Source: an uncultured Pseudanabaenaceae cyanobacterium (lineage in GTDB: Bacteria > Cyanobacteriota > Cyanobacteriia > PCC-9006 > JAAUQQ01). From it: a stretch of DNA of 64,000 bases. Each line of letters begins with the position of its first letter. Position 1 is the first letter of the stretch. The position numbers were made by a program, and so were the translations under genes. Below are positions 35,150 to 44,954 of the stretch, one piece after another. The notes beneath the pieces were generated by a model. The model saw only the letters and a list, made by a program, of their open reading frames with translations. It ran no database searches and had not been told where the DNA came from. The DNA lies in contig CALECT010000079.1 in assembly GCA_937949725.1 (NCBI GenBank), positions 1 through 64,000 on the forward strand, in the 5' to 3' direction.

Positions 35150-36184
35150 CTAATTCGTCGAAGCACATGCAGACAAAGCTGATGAAGCCAGTTGACTTTT
35201 AATCAACTTCTCTGCGTAAAACATAGCCAAGCCGAGTGCAATCAGATTTAGAATAGCTCCAGTTGTTCCTAGAAGGAGAAGAGAAGCTGCGAAAATGCTC
35301 GTCACACAAATATAAGCACCTGCAACCTTTGAATGGGAAAAGCCTGACTGGTTCAATCTCTGATACAAATGACTTTTATGAGCTTTAAAAATATTCTCAC
35401 CCTGTCTCCACCGCCAAATAAGGGTATAAAGAGCATCTAAAACCAGAGGAAGAGTCACGACTAGACTAGACCAAGATTCAACAGGAGTATGATTCGCTGG
35501 CGATTGGGCAGCTAAGAGCAAACAGGCTGGGATGATAGCACCTAAAAAAGTACTTCCAACATCTCCCATAAATATTTTAGCGGGCGACCAGTTCAGGACG
35601 AGAAAACCAAGTAATGCTGCGGACAAGAGCCAGAGAGAAGGCTGGTTCAGGTAAAGCGCGCAATAGCTGACCTGAATAACACAACAGCCTGCAACCAAAC
35701 CGTCCAGACCATCCATAAAATTGTAAAAGTTCATGGCAGCAGTTAAACCAATGACGGTTGTAATAAATGCAAGTCCAGCACCACCTACGCCCAAATTGTC
35801 CAGCCACGGCAGAGGAAAAGCACCAATCTCCCACACAAGCATCATTGCGACTGCGAGCTGAACAAAATAGCGTAGAGCAGCAGAAATATTTTTCCAGTCG
35901 TCAAGTAAACCAATGACGAAAAGAGGAAGGAAAGATAACCATAGGAACCATGGAAGAGTGGGGAGCGTAGTCGAAAAACATAGATTGTATACAACAATGG
36001 CGATTATAAAGACAGCTATAAATCCTAAACCTCCGCCACGAGGAGTAGGCGTAACATGCGAGCTACGAGCATTAGGAATATCAAGAAGATGTGGATACAG
36101 TTGAAGACGGACCCAGTTCACTGCAACATAGCTGAAAACAGCTGTGAGGACAGCTATCAGTAAGAATAGATTGTAGTCTTGCAT
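35150..36184 (-). CDS. WecA/MraY-like undecaprenyl-phosphate sugar-1-phosphate transferase
   Basis: The protein is about 344 residues with around ten membrane spans. Motifs are GLLDDWKN (the Mg-binding Asp pair), NFMDGLDGLVAG and the cytoplasmic HKSHLYQRLNQSGFSH loop. It transfers a HexNAc-1-phosphate from UDP-HexNAc to undecaprenyl phosphate, starting repeat-unit assembly on the inner face of the membrane. Its neighbour CapD-like dehydratase probably makes the donor sugar. The start is ATG 36184; an upstream TTG at 36217 is possible. Confidence 0.92.
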   Translation of the reverse strand: MQDYNLFLLIAVLTAVFSYVAVNWVRLQLYPHLLDIPNARSSHVTPTPRGGGLGFIAVFIIAIVVYNLCFSTTLPTLPWFLWLSFLPLFVIGLLDDWKNISAALRYFVQLAVAMMLVWEIGAFPLPWLDNLGVGGAGLAFITTVIGLTAAMNFYNFMDGLDGLVAGCCVIQVSYCALYLNQPSLWLLSAALLGFLVLNWSPAKIFMGDVGSTFLGAIIPACLLLAAQSPANHTPVESWSSLVVTLPLVLDALYTLIWRWRQGENIFKAHKSHLYQRLNQSGFSHSKVAGAYICVTSIFAASLLLLGTTGAILNLIALGLAMFYAEKLIKSQLASSALSACASTN

Positions 36185-37098
36185 AGAAGGCGAGGTAAAA
36201 GTGCGCTCTAAGACCAATATAGAGAAGTAAATATGTAAGGATAACTAACTATCTAGGTGAACACCCGATGAGCTGTTGTTAATATTAGTAGTCTACAAGT
36301 ACTCTCTAAAATATCGTATAAAAAAATGCCTCTTCACGGAAGCTTATGAGAAACGTAAATCCTGCACACTTTAGTGAATGGGTTATTTAAGGTCTCTTGC
36401 AGACGGGGTGAACGAAAAAAGGCGCGTTCATGCAGGAAGAGAGCATTTGTTCCAGAAATAATGCCATGTTGAAGAAACGCTGAAGGTATTAGGTTCGCAG
36501 GCTCATGGCGGTCTGATGAGTGCCTGTGTTGGACCAGAACATGCTGGACTGTTTGAGATGTCAGGTCGACCCTCATTGGGACCGGAGACTGAGTTTTCTC
36601 AAGATTGGGGTGAACTGGCTCAAGGGCTTGGTCTATAGAGGTAAGGACCTTGGGTTACCAATGCCTTTGCCTAAACGGGAACCAGAGCCTCTGTAAATTA
36701 CAAAGGTCCTGCCGAGTAAGGTAGTGTTAGGGGTTTAAGGCTATTCAAGGCAGACATGTCAATGCATTCGTGTGTACTATAATTTGTGTGTCTCAAGAGC
36801 GCTGAGCGTGCAATGCCTTCTTGCGTCTTACTAGGATGTCGTGGAATCAATAGATTGCCTCAAATCCTCTATTTACAGGGCTTACAGAAACGTTTGTGAT
36901 CTACTGAGTCTTACTTTGCCTCTCGAAAGGCCAAACAACGCTCCTACAATACCCTCCTTTTTGAAGAGGCTTTTCTTTTGCACAAGCATTTAGACTAGAG
37001 TTTGCGTTAGTGAGCCAGGCCTGAATCTAGGCTCCTCCTGAATTTCTCGCCTTAAGTCACTCCCCAATCAGCTCACACCAAATAGCGTGGAACCATAA
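36185..37098. other. Large intergenic gap inside the exopolysaccharide locus
   Basis: About 910 bases with no supported gene. A minus-strand frame at 36334-36576 (80 codons) has no recognisable domain. The size and lack of function suggest decayed DNA from an old rearrangement or a lost gene. It must also hold a promoter for the initiating transferase. Confidence 0.4.
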
Positions 37099-37881
37099 TT
37101 ATTTGAGCTGACTTAGGAACTCATATTCGTCTTGCAGCCTTTCTCTCAGCTCTGCCAAGTCATTCTCTGAAATATCAGCACGAAAACTAGGCTTACGAAT
37201 ATGAATGGGCTGCAAATTCAGTTTTGACTTTTGGTTTAAAGCATCAATCCCATCATTGAATGAATCCGTAAAGAAGTAAAAAGAAAGTTCTTTTGCTCTG
37301 GAAACTGCCTCGTTGATATCACAGCTCTCAGAGAACATATAGAGCTGATTTAAGAAGTACTCCTTCGGGATACGATTTAAAAAATCCTGGAACGAATTTC
37401 CTAGCCAAGGTCCTTCTAACTTCATGCAAGGATGATCGATATCATTGATTTTATAATCCATCAACATATTGTAGAGAGAAACAACACGCTTCACAGGATC
37501 TCGAAAACAGGAAACGGTGAAAGTGTCTTCAGGAATGCGGAGCTGGTGTAATGGTGAATGGGAAAATGCGTAGAAGTAGTTCCCATTGTTGATATGGGAT
37601 TTGTTCCATCCCACAAAAACTAATCCGTTGCTTACGAGCCGATGGCTTGGATCTTCTGCCAGACTTTTGTAGAGCGAGGATGAATCCTCACCAGATAATG
37701 CTAGGAACATGTTATTGAGTGATGTTCCACCCGTCTTCCGAATATGAACTAGATAGATTCTCTTGTATCCGTTTATGTTGTAGCTAGAAGTTAAGCTTCT
37801 ATATTTGGGCTCTTCAAACGTGTCTTTAGCTTTAGATAAGGCTCTTTGAAAAGACTGTGAAAGAATCTGAGTCGTGCTCAT
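37099..37881 (-). CDS. Sulfotransferase, family 2 type
   Basis: The protein is 260 residues. YLVHIRKTGGTSLNNMFLAL is the 5'-phosphosulfate loop that binds PAPS, and FTVSCFRDPVKRVVSLYNML supplies the 3'-phosphate contact (Arg, Ser). The absence of a signal peptide or span suggests cytosolic action on lipid-linked repeat units or nucleotide sugars. A second sulfotransferase of another subfamily lies at 39514-40413. PAPS would come from CysC and the PAP product would be removed by CysQ, both in this window. Confidence 0.85.
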   Translation of the reverse strand: MSTTQILSQSFQRALSKAKDTFEEPKYRSLTSSYNINGYKRIYLVHIRKTGGTSLNNMFLALSGEDSSSLYKSLAEDPSHRLVSNGLVFVGWNKSHINNGNYFYAFSHSPLHQLRIPEDTFTVSCFRDPVKRVVSLYNMLMDYKINDIDHPCMKLEGPWLGNSFQDFLNRIPKEYFLNQLYMFSESCDINEAVSRAKELSFYFFTDSFNDGIDALNQKSKLNLQPIHIRKPSFRADISENDLAELRERLQDEYEFLSQLK

Positions 37882-38054
37882 CGTTGTTCAGTATAAAATA
37901 AATTTAGTATGTAAGGCTTTCATAAAGTGGACTCACCCTATAAGCCCTAGTTAACATCTGAGATGCCTAGGGGAAAGTTGAGTGTGCGACATACTCAAGC
38001 TCTCGTCGTATCAATAATTCACTCTGGCTATTACATTGTGTAGTGATAGCCAGA
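37882..38054. other. Short spacer next to the transposase remnant
   Basis: About 170 AT-rich bases between the sulfotransferase start and the remnant. Nothing is recognised beyond a possible promoter. Confidence 0.3.
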
Positions 38055-38373
38055 TTAGCGGTAATTACAATGACTCCTCTTGATTCTAATTATACGGTAA
38101 TGCCCCCCAAATTGCTGTACAGGCGATCTGTTAATTAGGCCAGAGTGACCTCCTCTATGCTGAGTGCTGCCTGCTTTCGAATGAGCTGAGGCAAAGATGG
38201 GATTTCCAGAGTTGGTTGTATAACTGCGGTAGTAGATATTGCCAGCAAGAAATCCCGAGTTTGCTGCAGATCTTCTTAAACCTAACAAAGATATCGTGAG
38301 ACTTGCGTCCCGCTTCAGAGCGGCTTTCCTTACTAATCTTGCAGCGGCACTGGTCTCCTAGATGAGTATGCAA
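38055..38373 (-). pseudogene. Transposase C-terminal remnant
   Basis: The minus strand encodes ISKESRSEAGRKSHDIFVRF and then KKICSKLGISCWQYL, a pattern I recognise from the end of DDE transposases in cyanobacteria (usual form: RSE-GR-x-x-DIF-x-S-x-KKTC-x-K-L-G-ISFW-x-YL). The reading frame then shifts to another minus frame, and no upstream DDE part exists. Terminal inverted repeats could not be found by eye. Confidence 0.5.
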
Positions 38374-38408
38374 GCTACAAATATGTCGAGCTTGCCCCTC
38401 AAAAGAGT

Positions 38409-39380
38409 TCAGCCATTATCCTTTAAATATTGTTTAACAGTTACATCAACCCCCTGTTCAAAGGTGTGAGGAGGAACCCAATTCAAAGAAGTTTTGAGCT
38501 TTCGATTACTAATTCTGAAAGAATTCTGTAAGCGTTGAAGTGCAGCTGTTTTGCCAGTCAGTCGACCCAAAAACTCTAAAAATTGAAGCGGAATTGGCAC
38601 AAGCAATGCTGACCTTTGAAAAGCTCTCCCTAAAGCTAAAATCAGTTCTGGTGTAGAAACATCTTGATCATCGCTGATCAAGAAAGTTTGGCCAGCAGCA
38701 CGTGGGTGCTCAATGCAGCAAGTAATAGCATCTACGAGATTATAAACATACACAAAGCTACGCTGGTTTTGGATTGCTCCTAAGGGCAATGGTATTCTCC
38801 ATCGAACAGCTTGCATAAGATTATAGAAATTAGCCTTAACACCAGGTCCGTAGACAAGAGGAGGCCTCAAAATCACGGTTTCTAGACCAGACTTCTGTGA
38901 GATATCGTACAAAACCTGTTCAGCCTCCAATTTACTCTCACCATAAGCATCAGTCGGATTCGTCGGACTGATTTCGGAGTAGATAGTCTGGTTGTCACCT
39001 TCGCCATAGACTTTTATAGAACTTAGATAAATAAACCGCTTGACTTTGGCGGCTGCGGCTGCCTCAGCTAGTCTGCGAGTAGCATCAACATTAACGGCTC
39101 GAAAAGCAGCCAAGGGATCCGCAGCCTGATCTTTCATCTGATGTACCCGGGCGGCAAGATGAATAATACAGTCTACTTGCTCCAACAAATTGGAATCAGC
39201 AGCGATCGCATCTAGCGAGTCAAAGTAAACCCATCGTATAGAAGGCGATTGAGACTGAAAAGGATTCGTTGAACAGCGAGTCACAGCAAAAATGGTTGTG
39301 AAGTCAGAAGCATGGCTTAGCAAGCTCTCGCACAAAGCTTGTCCGACAAATCCTGTTGCACCTGTAATTAGAAGTTTCAT
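38409..39380 (-). CDS. NAD-dependent epimerase/dehydratase (extended SDR)
   Basis: The protein is 323 residues. It begins MKLLITGATGFVGQALCESL (dinucleotide-binding G-x-x-G-x-x-G), has IIHLAARVHQM, and the catalytic pair is YLSSIKVYGEG with DAYGESKLEAEQVL (YxxxK). The C-terminal part resembles UDP-glucose 4-epimerase or WbpV/QuiC-type 4-ketoreductases. Given the membrane 4,6-dehydratase nearby, reduction of its 4-keto product is a plausible role. It contains a HIP1 site, unlike much of the locus. Confidence 0.87.
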   Translation of the reverse strand: MKLLITGATGFVGQALCESLLSHASDFTTIFAVTRCSTNPFQSQSPSIRWVYFDSLDAIAADSNLLEQVDCIIHLAARVHQMKDQAADPLAAFRAVNVDATRRLAEAAAAAKVKRFIYLSSIKVYGEGDNQTIYSEISPTNPTDAYGESKLEAEQVLYDISQKSGLETVILRPPLVYGPGVKANFYNLMQAVRWRIPLPLGAIQNQRSFVYVYNLVDAITCCIEHPRAAGQTFLISDDQDVSTPELILALGRAFQRSALLVPIPLQFLEFLGRLTGKTAALQRLQNSFRISNRKLKTSLNWVPPHTFEQGVDVTVKQYLKDNG

Positions 39381-39513
39381 ATACGATGTAAAACGATCTG
39401 AGAATCCATTGGATGAATAAGAGTAAGGCCCTGTAGAACCTTAAGCAAAAACGAGATACGTTTACCGCAATCCATAAAAATAAAATTGCTATGGTTCAGT
39501 CATAGGCTGAAAG

Positions 39514-40413
39514 CTACCATACATAGCCAAGACGAATTAAGACAGGCTCAATGTAAGGACGAATTTCGTTTAAGGTTGTTTCGGAAACATTGGTTGACCA
39601 AGCTCTAGCCCTACCGGGTTTAACAGAGTCCGATATTTTGTCCACTAAGCCATTCTCGTCATTTATTTCAGTAAAATCAAATATCTTCCTAATCTCCTCT
39701 CTGGGATTTTCCATTAGCTCCTCGTAGGAGAAGCGGTAATAGTTTTTTGAAGTCAATGCTTCGCTATCGTCTAGAGCCTGCTCTATCGTTGCAGCCCATT
39801 GTTTGGCTAATATGACATTGCGAGAGTCGCCCTCTAGCCATTGCCTCCAGCCGGGAGGACGTGGGCCCCAAAATGATAAAGGCTTACCCAATATCTTTGC
39901 GTTCGCAACTTCTAAAATCCGGGAAAAGTTAGCAGGCCATTCAACAATAGGCGTTTCTCGCCCAAGCTCTAAAAATCTGCTGAAAAGTAAAGATCTTTTG
40001 TGCAGTTGTGACGAGGAGGTAACTCGGTTTGACGAATTAAAAACCGCCCGCCCATCTCTGATAATGTGAATTACTTTAGCCTCGGGATAAATTGCATTGA
40101 TAAAAGACAGCCGCAAACAGTTGTTCGGTGTTTTCTCAAGCAAACGTTTTTTACCACTGCTCAACACATATTTATCAAAACGATTTTGTATACGGCGTTT
40201 AATTCTAGGCGTCACATCTGATTTGGAAAGCAGATCATCAGGTTTATATGCATTGCCCAAAGACCACACATATCTGGGCTCAGCCCAATAAGCCAGATCA
40301 GGATGTTGTGCCAGCATATTGCCTAGCCATGAGGTCCCAGAGCGGTGAGTACCCAATAGGATTACTGGAGCACGATTTAATAGATTAGGCGTTTTGTTGG
40401 AAAGTTGAGTCAT
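39514..40413 (-). CDS. Sulfotransferase, family 3 type
   Basis: The protein is 299 residues. VILLGTHRSGTSWLGNMLAQ is the 5'-PAPS loop and VIHIIRDGRAVFNSSNR the 3'-phosphate loop. The C-terminal half has SYEELMENPREEIRKIFDF and KPGRARAWS, typical of sulfotransferases that modify carbohydrates or other metabolites. It differs from the family 2 enzyme at 37099-37881, so two positions or two sugars may be sulfated. The gap of 48 bases to the downstream GT2 gene suggests co-transcription. Confidence 0.88.
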   Translation of the reverse strand: MTQLSNKTPNLLNRAPVILLGTHRSGTSWLGNMLAQHPDLAYWAEPRYVWSLGNAYKPDDLLSKSDVTPRIKRRIQNRFDKYVLSSGKKRLLEKTPNNCLRLSFINAIYPEAKVIHIIRDGRAVFNSSNRVTSSSQLHKRSLLFSRFLELGRETPIVEWPANFSRILEVANAKILGKPLSFWGPRPPGWRQWLEGDSRNVILAKQWAATIEQALDDSEALTSKNYYRFSYEELMENPREEIRKIFDFTEINDENGLVDKISDSVKPGRARAWSTNVSETTLNEIRPYIEPVLIRLGYVW

Positions 40414-40460
40414 TAGAATTTTCTAAGCTTTACGGCAAGCCCGGATAGATTAAGGCAAGA

Positions 40461-41228
40461 CTAGGCTTTTAGAGCATTAGGGCGTTTCACTAGTTGAAAA
40501 ACCTTTTTGAAGTACTTCAAAAAAACAATCGGCAAACTAGTTTTAATATCGTTTTCTGAGCAGGCTCGAACAATCTCTTTGTTTAAGATCCAATTGCTCT
40601 TGAAGCTTATGGTGCTAGCGCCTCCTGTTCGCATTTTTACCATTACTTCGGGCAAGTATTTATAGGAAAGCTGATGCTTTGCAAGAAATCGGGTTAATAA
40701 TTCATAATCTGCAGCGATCTCATAATCAGTTTGAAACAGACCATACTGTAAGTAAGCCGAACGTTTAACGAAAAAGGTGGGATGAGCTGGCATCCATCCC
40801 TTTGAAAAAAGTGATGGTTCAAATGAGGCCGAACTGTAGTAGCGGACAATTCTGCTCAAATTGTGAGGCTTTACATAGACTAGATCTCCAAATACAGAAT
40901 CAACCTGCTCTCTTTTGAAAGCTTTTACTACAGATGAGATTACGGAAGAATGAGCGTAAAAGTCATCTGAATTTAAAATTCCTACAATTTCTCCTGTTGC
41001 TTTAGAAATTCCTTTATTCATTGCATCATACATTCCTCCATCTGGCTCTGAGATAATGTGGCTAATGCGATCTCCAAAATTACGGACGATATTTAAAGTC
41101 TGATCGCTAGATGAACCATCCACAATAATATATTCGACATCGTCATAGTCTTGCTCTAAAACAGAGTTGATCGTATCTCCGATTGTTTCAGCGCTGTTAT
41201 ACGATGCAGTAATAATAGAAACTTTCAT
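40461..41228 (-). CDS. Family 2 glycosyltransferase
   Basis: The protein is 255 residues, GT-A fold: VSIITASYNSAETIGDTINS, YIIVDGSSSDQT, then EPDGGMYDAMNKGI and ILNSDDFY as the metal site. This EPDGGMYDAMNKG subtype is common in capsule and exopolysaccharide loci. The sugar cannot be read. It is followed on the same strand by the family 3 sulfotransferase. Confidence 0.9.
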   Translation of the reverse strand: MKVSIITASYNSAETIGDTINSVLEQDYDDVEYIIVDGSSSDQTLNIVRNFGDRISHIISEPDGGMYDAMNKGISKATGEIVGILNSDDFYAHSSVISSVVKAFKREQVDSVFGDLVYVKPHNLSRIVRYYSSASFEPSLFSKGWMPAHPTFFVKRSAYLQYGLFQTDYEIAADYELLTRFLAKHQLSYKYLPEVMVKMRTGGASTISFKSNWILNKEIVRACSENDIKTSLPIVFLKYFKKVFQLVKRPNALKA

Positions 41229-41293
41229 AGATACAACAATCTCAAATGGCTACCAAGATAGCGATAAGGTCTTCTGGCTTGAATGCCATTTAG

Positions 41294-42544
41294 CTAATCT
41301 AAATTTAGTAAATCCTGATAAATATCGATGGTCGTTTGAGCCGCTAGAGACCAAGAAAATAACTGCTGTTGCCGGTGCCGTGCTGCAACAGCGATCGCCT
41401 GTCGCTGGGTTGGATTATCTAATAATGCCTTAACATTGGTGAGAAACTGTGCACTATTTCCTTGTGGTACAACACAACCTGCCCCTTCAGCTAATTGATA
41501 AGCAATCCCCCCGGTATCGTAAGCGATGACCGGTAAGCTACAAGCCATAGCTTCGAGGATCGTCAACGGTAAGGTATCTGCCATGCTAGGAAATAACAAT
41601 AAAGTAGCGAAGTTGTAAAGGACTCTCTGCTCTATATTAGACAAATAATCAGTAAAAAGAAGCTTAACTGGACTATCTTTAGGGATTTTAGCTTGCCAAT
41701 GCTGGGGTTCATCTGGCGTAAGCAGCTTGCCACCGATTACAACCGTTGCAGGACGATTGAGCTGGGCAGCAATCTCCACTACTGTATCGAGTCCCTTATT
41801 GGCAGTATGGTTGCCAATAAACAACAAAGTAGGTTCAGCCGGAGATAAATCGAACTTTTCGAGTGTTTGTTGCTGTTCTTCAAGCGTCGGTGGAGTTTCA
41901 AAGAGTGGATTAATACCATTGGGAACTAGATGAATCTTATCAGCAGAGACTCCATTTTCTAAAAGCAACGAGCGCTCATCAGGGTATCCAGACAGAAAGG
42001 CATCAATATAAGGAAAAGATCGTTGGATTGGCTTAGTTAGCCACTGCTTCCATCCGTAATTCTCGTACCAGGTCCAGGAAAAATTAGGATTAAAGACTTC
42101 ATAAAAGCCATGGGTTGAAGCAACAACCTTAATTCCATTTTCCTGACATTGACGTGCAATACGCTCAAATTCCAGAGCGGGGCCAGGATTTTGAAGATGT
42201 ACAATCTTTGGTTTCAATTCCAGAAGCTGAGACAAAATCTTGCTTTGCAAAACAAGTGCTTTAGCCCGACGGGGCAAGGATTTTCCAAGCGCACCAAATC
42301 GCGGTGTACTCACGAAATTTCTGACCTGAAGGCTATCTATTTGTGAGCTAGAGTCTGCATCCCACATCCGCCAAAGTTCAACGAGACATTGCTTGGCTAA
42401 AAACCGACTGTGCCATTCAGCTGCGATCGCTGCCCCTCCCAACCGGCTCCCTGACACCGAGACATTAACGACTACAACTTCAGGCTCAGCCAAGTGAAGT
42501 GATGACTCGCTAATTAATGTGGAATTGCTTAAACCAGTTGACAT
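41294..42544 (-). CDS. Family 4 glycosyltransferase
   Basis: The protein is 416 residues, GT-B fold. The donor-binding half shows LLFIGNHTANKGLDTVVEIA, then LFPSMADTLPLTILEAMACS, the E-x7-E motif of GT4 retaining enzymes. The N-terminal half has GGAAIAAEWHSRFL, the usual glycine-rich loop. The 5' end overlaps the upstream epimerase by 35 bases, indicating translational coupling. It has HIP1 sites. Confidence 0.9.
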   Translation of the reverse strand: MSTGLSNSTLISESSLHLAEPEVVVVNVSVSGSRLGGAAIAAEWHSRFLAKQCLVELWRMWDADSSSQIDSLQVRNFVSTPRFGALGKSLPRRAKALVLQSKILSQLLELKPKIVHLQNPGPALEFERIARQCQENGIKVVASTHGFYEVFNPNFSWTWYENYGWKQWLTKPIQRSFPYIDAFLSGYPDERSLLLENGVSADKIHLVPNGINPLFETPPTLEEQQQTLEKFDLSPAEPTLLFIGNHTANKGLDTVVEIAAQLNRPATVVIGGKLLTPDEPQHWQAKIPKDSPVKLLFTDYLSNIEQRVLYNFATLLLFPSMADTLPLTILEAMACSLPVIAYDTGGIAYQLAEGAGCVVPQGNSAQFLTNVKALLDNPTQRQAIAVAARHRQQQLFSWSLAAQTTIDIYQDLLNLD

Positions 42545-43445
42545 ATTCAGTGAGACCTAAACGTAATGAATGCTCAAGGGATAGACCAAAGGTCTGTTGA
42601 AGCCGGGTCGTATCTGCCACTAGCGAAAATGGATCGCCAGGACGAGTCCGACCAGAAAACTCAATATCAGGGGATTGTTCCAAAATGTCGCACAATATCT
42701 GAACCACATCTCTGACACAGGTTCCTAAACCAGTACCTCCATTAACTAAAGCTAGCGGCGCACTGGCAATCTTACTTGCTGCCACTAGCAGTGTGACGGC
42801 ATCTTCTACATAGAGCCAATCCCGAATTTCATCACCAGTCCCCTGCATTTCAAGCCGAGGCGGTTCATGTTGTAAACGGTTACAGAGATCCCAAATCAAC
42901 TGCTTGCATAGTCCAGGTCCGTAAACTGAAAATAAACGAACAACCGCAACCTTAAGACCGAAAGTCTGGGCATAGGACTCACACATTAGCTCCGCAGATC
43001 GTTTGTGAAAGCCATAGGGAGAATAAGGGGTAAAAGGTCCTATTTCGGGGATACGATCCAGGCCCGTATCACCATAGACTGCTGCACTCGAGCTAACAAC
43101 CAAACGAACGTCTGGCACAGCATTTCGAATCCATTCTAAAAGAGCCGACGTAGAAACGACGGAACGCTGAAAGTCTTCGACAGGAGTCTGAAGAGAGAGG
43201 CCAACAGAACTGCCTCCGGCCAAATGGTAAATTGTGTCCGGAGGTCCAGTAAGCTTCAGAAGCTGCTGAAGATTGTGAGCCCCAATGTCACCGTTAATCC
43301 ATTGGCTAAGGCCAGACTGTCTAGCAATTTCAGGTGGGAAAGCTCCATGACCAATACCGCCAACGGTACAACCAGCCTGCTCTAAACGGATTGCGAGATG
43401 ACGACCAATGAATCCCTTTGCCCCAGTAACCCAGACCGTACTCAT
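42510..43445 (-). CDS. NAD-dependent epimerase/dehydratase (extended SDR)
   Basis: The protein is 311 residues: VWVTGAKGFIGRHLAIRLEQ at the N-terminus, YHLAGGSSVG, and the catalytic SSAAVYGDTG with YGFHKRSAELMCE (YxxxK). It belongs with UDP-glucose 4-epimerase-like or GDP-deoxyhexose reductase enzymes; the exact sugar is unresolved. It starts two bases after the methyltransferase stop and overlaps the following GT4, so it lies in a tight coupled block. Confidence 0.87.
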   Translation of the reverse strand: MSTVWVTGAKGFIGRHLAIRLEQAGCTVGGIGHGAFPPEIARQSGLSQWINGDIGAHNLQQLLKLTGPPDTIYHLAGGSSVGLSLQTPVEDFQRSVVSTSALLEWIRNAVPDVRLVVSSSAAVYGDTGLDRIPEIGPFTPYSPYGFHKRSAELMCESYAQTFGLKVAVVRLFSVYGPGLCKQLIWDLCNRLQHEPPRLEMQGTGDEIRDWLYVEDAVTLLVAASKIASAPLALVNGGTGLGTCVRDVVQILCDILEQSPDIEFSGRTRPGDPFSLVADTTRLQQTFGLSLEHSLRLGLTEYVNWFKQFHIN

Positions 43446-43447
43446 GG

Positions 43448-44299
43448 CTAGACTCCAGGTTTGTGAGTGACAAAACTATAGAGGCGACCCGGTCGTTGGT
43501 CAAAGTAGCTCAATGCTTTGAGGAAGAGAGGAAAAGTGCGATCGCCTAGAAAAATCTGGGTTAGTACTGATCCCAATGGCAAACGCCTGAAACGCTGTTG
43601 AAAATCAGATTGAAGCTCTGCATGACTTCGAGGGCCATAGTTGATGATACTTTCGAAGGGCTTGATGATGTGATTGAGACTCAGTCCTGTCGCTTGAATC
43701 GCATCAACATACTGCTTTAATAAGAAAGCATTCTCTCCTCCATAAAGATTATGTAAAGGATGAATATCTAGAAAGATAGGAAGATCTTTAGGCTTCGAGA
43801 TAACGTGATCCCTTACAGCAATAAAGACTCCACCCGGTTTAAGAACGCGGTGGATTTCACGGCAGAGTTGATCTAAATCTCGAGCGTGATGAAGCACTTG
43901 GCGTGCGAAGACAAAATCAAAGCTTTTATCCTCAAAAGGGAGCTGTTCACCAAATTCTTGGGTCACCGTAATGGGAAGTTGATTGTCTTGAGCCAATTTG
44001 GCAATTGCCCCCCCACCGACTACAGCACTAGGATCTGGCTCTAAAGCACTAACTTGCCAACCGTCTTTTGCCATAGCATAACTGGAGATACCATTGCCTG
44101 CTCCAATATCGAGAGCTTCGCCCGGGGAAGGGGGAATCATATTGCGCAAAGCTTGCCATTCTGCACTTTGCCAATAGCGGTCAGCTGCAACTTGCAAGGG
44201 TTGGTCGTAGTAACAGGCCTTAACCAGATCTTGCTGTTCGGGTTGAGCAACCAGCCATTGAACAGCATCCTCCCAACTACAAAATTGACTAACGCTCAT
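43448..44299 (-). CDS. Class I SAM-dependent methyltransferase
   Basis: The protein is about 283 residues when started at MSVSQFCSW (44299), where the ATG overlaps the upstream acyltransferase stop by 11 bases. Motif I is [20 protein letters not shown], and [20 protein letters not shown] and [13 protein letters not shown] complete the fold. It resembles UbiE/type 11 methyltransferases and probably O-methylates a sugar. The open frame extends to 44407 but would overlap the upstream gene heavily. Confidence 0.87.
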   Translation of the reverse strand: MSVSQFCSWEDAVQWLVAQPEQQDLVKACYYDQPLQVAADRYWQSAEWQALRNMIPPSPGEALDIGAGNGISSYAMAKDGWQVSALEPDPSAVVGGGAIAKLAQDNQLPITVTQEFGEQLPFEDKSFDFVFARQVLHHARDLDQLCREIHRVLKPGGVFIAVRDHVISKPKDLPIFLDIHPLHNLYGGENAFLLKQYVDAIQATGLSLNHIIKPFESIINYGPRSHAELQSDFQQRFRRLPLGSVLTQIFLGDRTFPLFLKALSYFDQRPGRLYSFVTHKPGV

Positions 44300-44864
44300 T
44301 AATAGGAATCTCACGTATAGTTTTTGCAGGATTACCGCCCACGATAGTCCATGGGGGAACATCCTTTGTAACGATTGAACCAGCTGCGACAATTGCACCT
44401 TCGCCAACGGTCACGCCTTTCAGAATTGAAGCATTGAACCCAATCCAAGCTTTATCAGAGATGCAGACTGGATGGCATTCGACTGATGACCAGTCTTTCT
44501 GCCCCACTCGCCAATTCATGACATCATGCTGTCGCTTTGAGAATGAAATACTGTGAGAGTTGTGATCAACGACTGTCACTCCCCAAGAAATCATAACGTC
44601 ATCGCCAATTGAGACTTTTTCAGCCGCAACGATATAAGATTTACCAATAAAAGTTCGTTTACCAATATGAATATGTGCGTCAGCTTGATCAAAGCATAAG
44701 GTCGCTGCCACCATTGAGTCGCATTCGACAGTAAGCGAAGCATTCTGACTACCTCGAACGCGCCATAGGTTAGCGGAAGATGAGGGATGAATGTCGAGAC
44801 AGCTAAATTTTAATTTATAGCGAGCCTTCGGATAAAGGTTTAATACCTTCTTTATAAAAGTCAT
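44289..44864 (-). CDS. Hexapeptide-repeat acyltransferase (WcaF/LacA-like)
   Basis: The protein is 191 residues. The left-handed beta-helix repeats are visible as [33 protein letters not shown] (the catalytic His region) and [20 protein letters not shown], followed by [15 protein letters not shown] and [12 protein letters not shown]. This is the acetyltransferase signature found in colanic-acid-type loci. It probably O-acetylates a sugar of the repeat. The stop overlaps the start of the following methyltransferase. Confidence 0.9.
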   Translation of the reverse strand: MTFIKKVLNLYPKARYKLKFSCLDIHPSSSANLWRVRGSQNASLTVECDSMVAATLCFDQADAHIHIGKRTFIGKSYIVAAEKVSIGDDVMISWGVTVVDHNSHSISFSKRQHDVMNWRVGQKDWSSVECHPVCISDKAWIGFNASILKGVTVGEGAIVAAGSIVTKDVPPWTIVGGNPAKTIREIPINER

Positions 44865-44954
44865 AGATCAAATCATAATTATCGAAACTATCAATTAATA
44901 TATTATTTACATTCTATAACTTAGCAGCTCCCAACAAGAATGGGAAGGCATTTT

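Noticed and set aside
36334..36576. Minus-strand frame of 80 codons in the intergenic gap
   Set aside because: No family resemblance, signal peptide or clear ribosome site; could be a decayed gene but cannot be supported.
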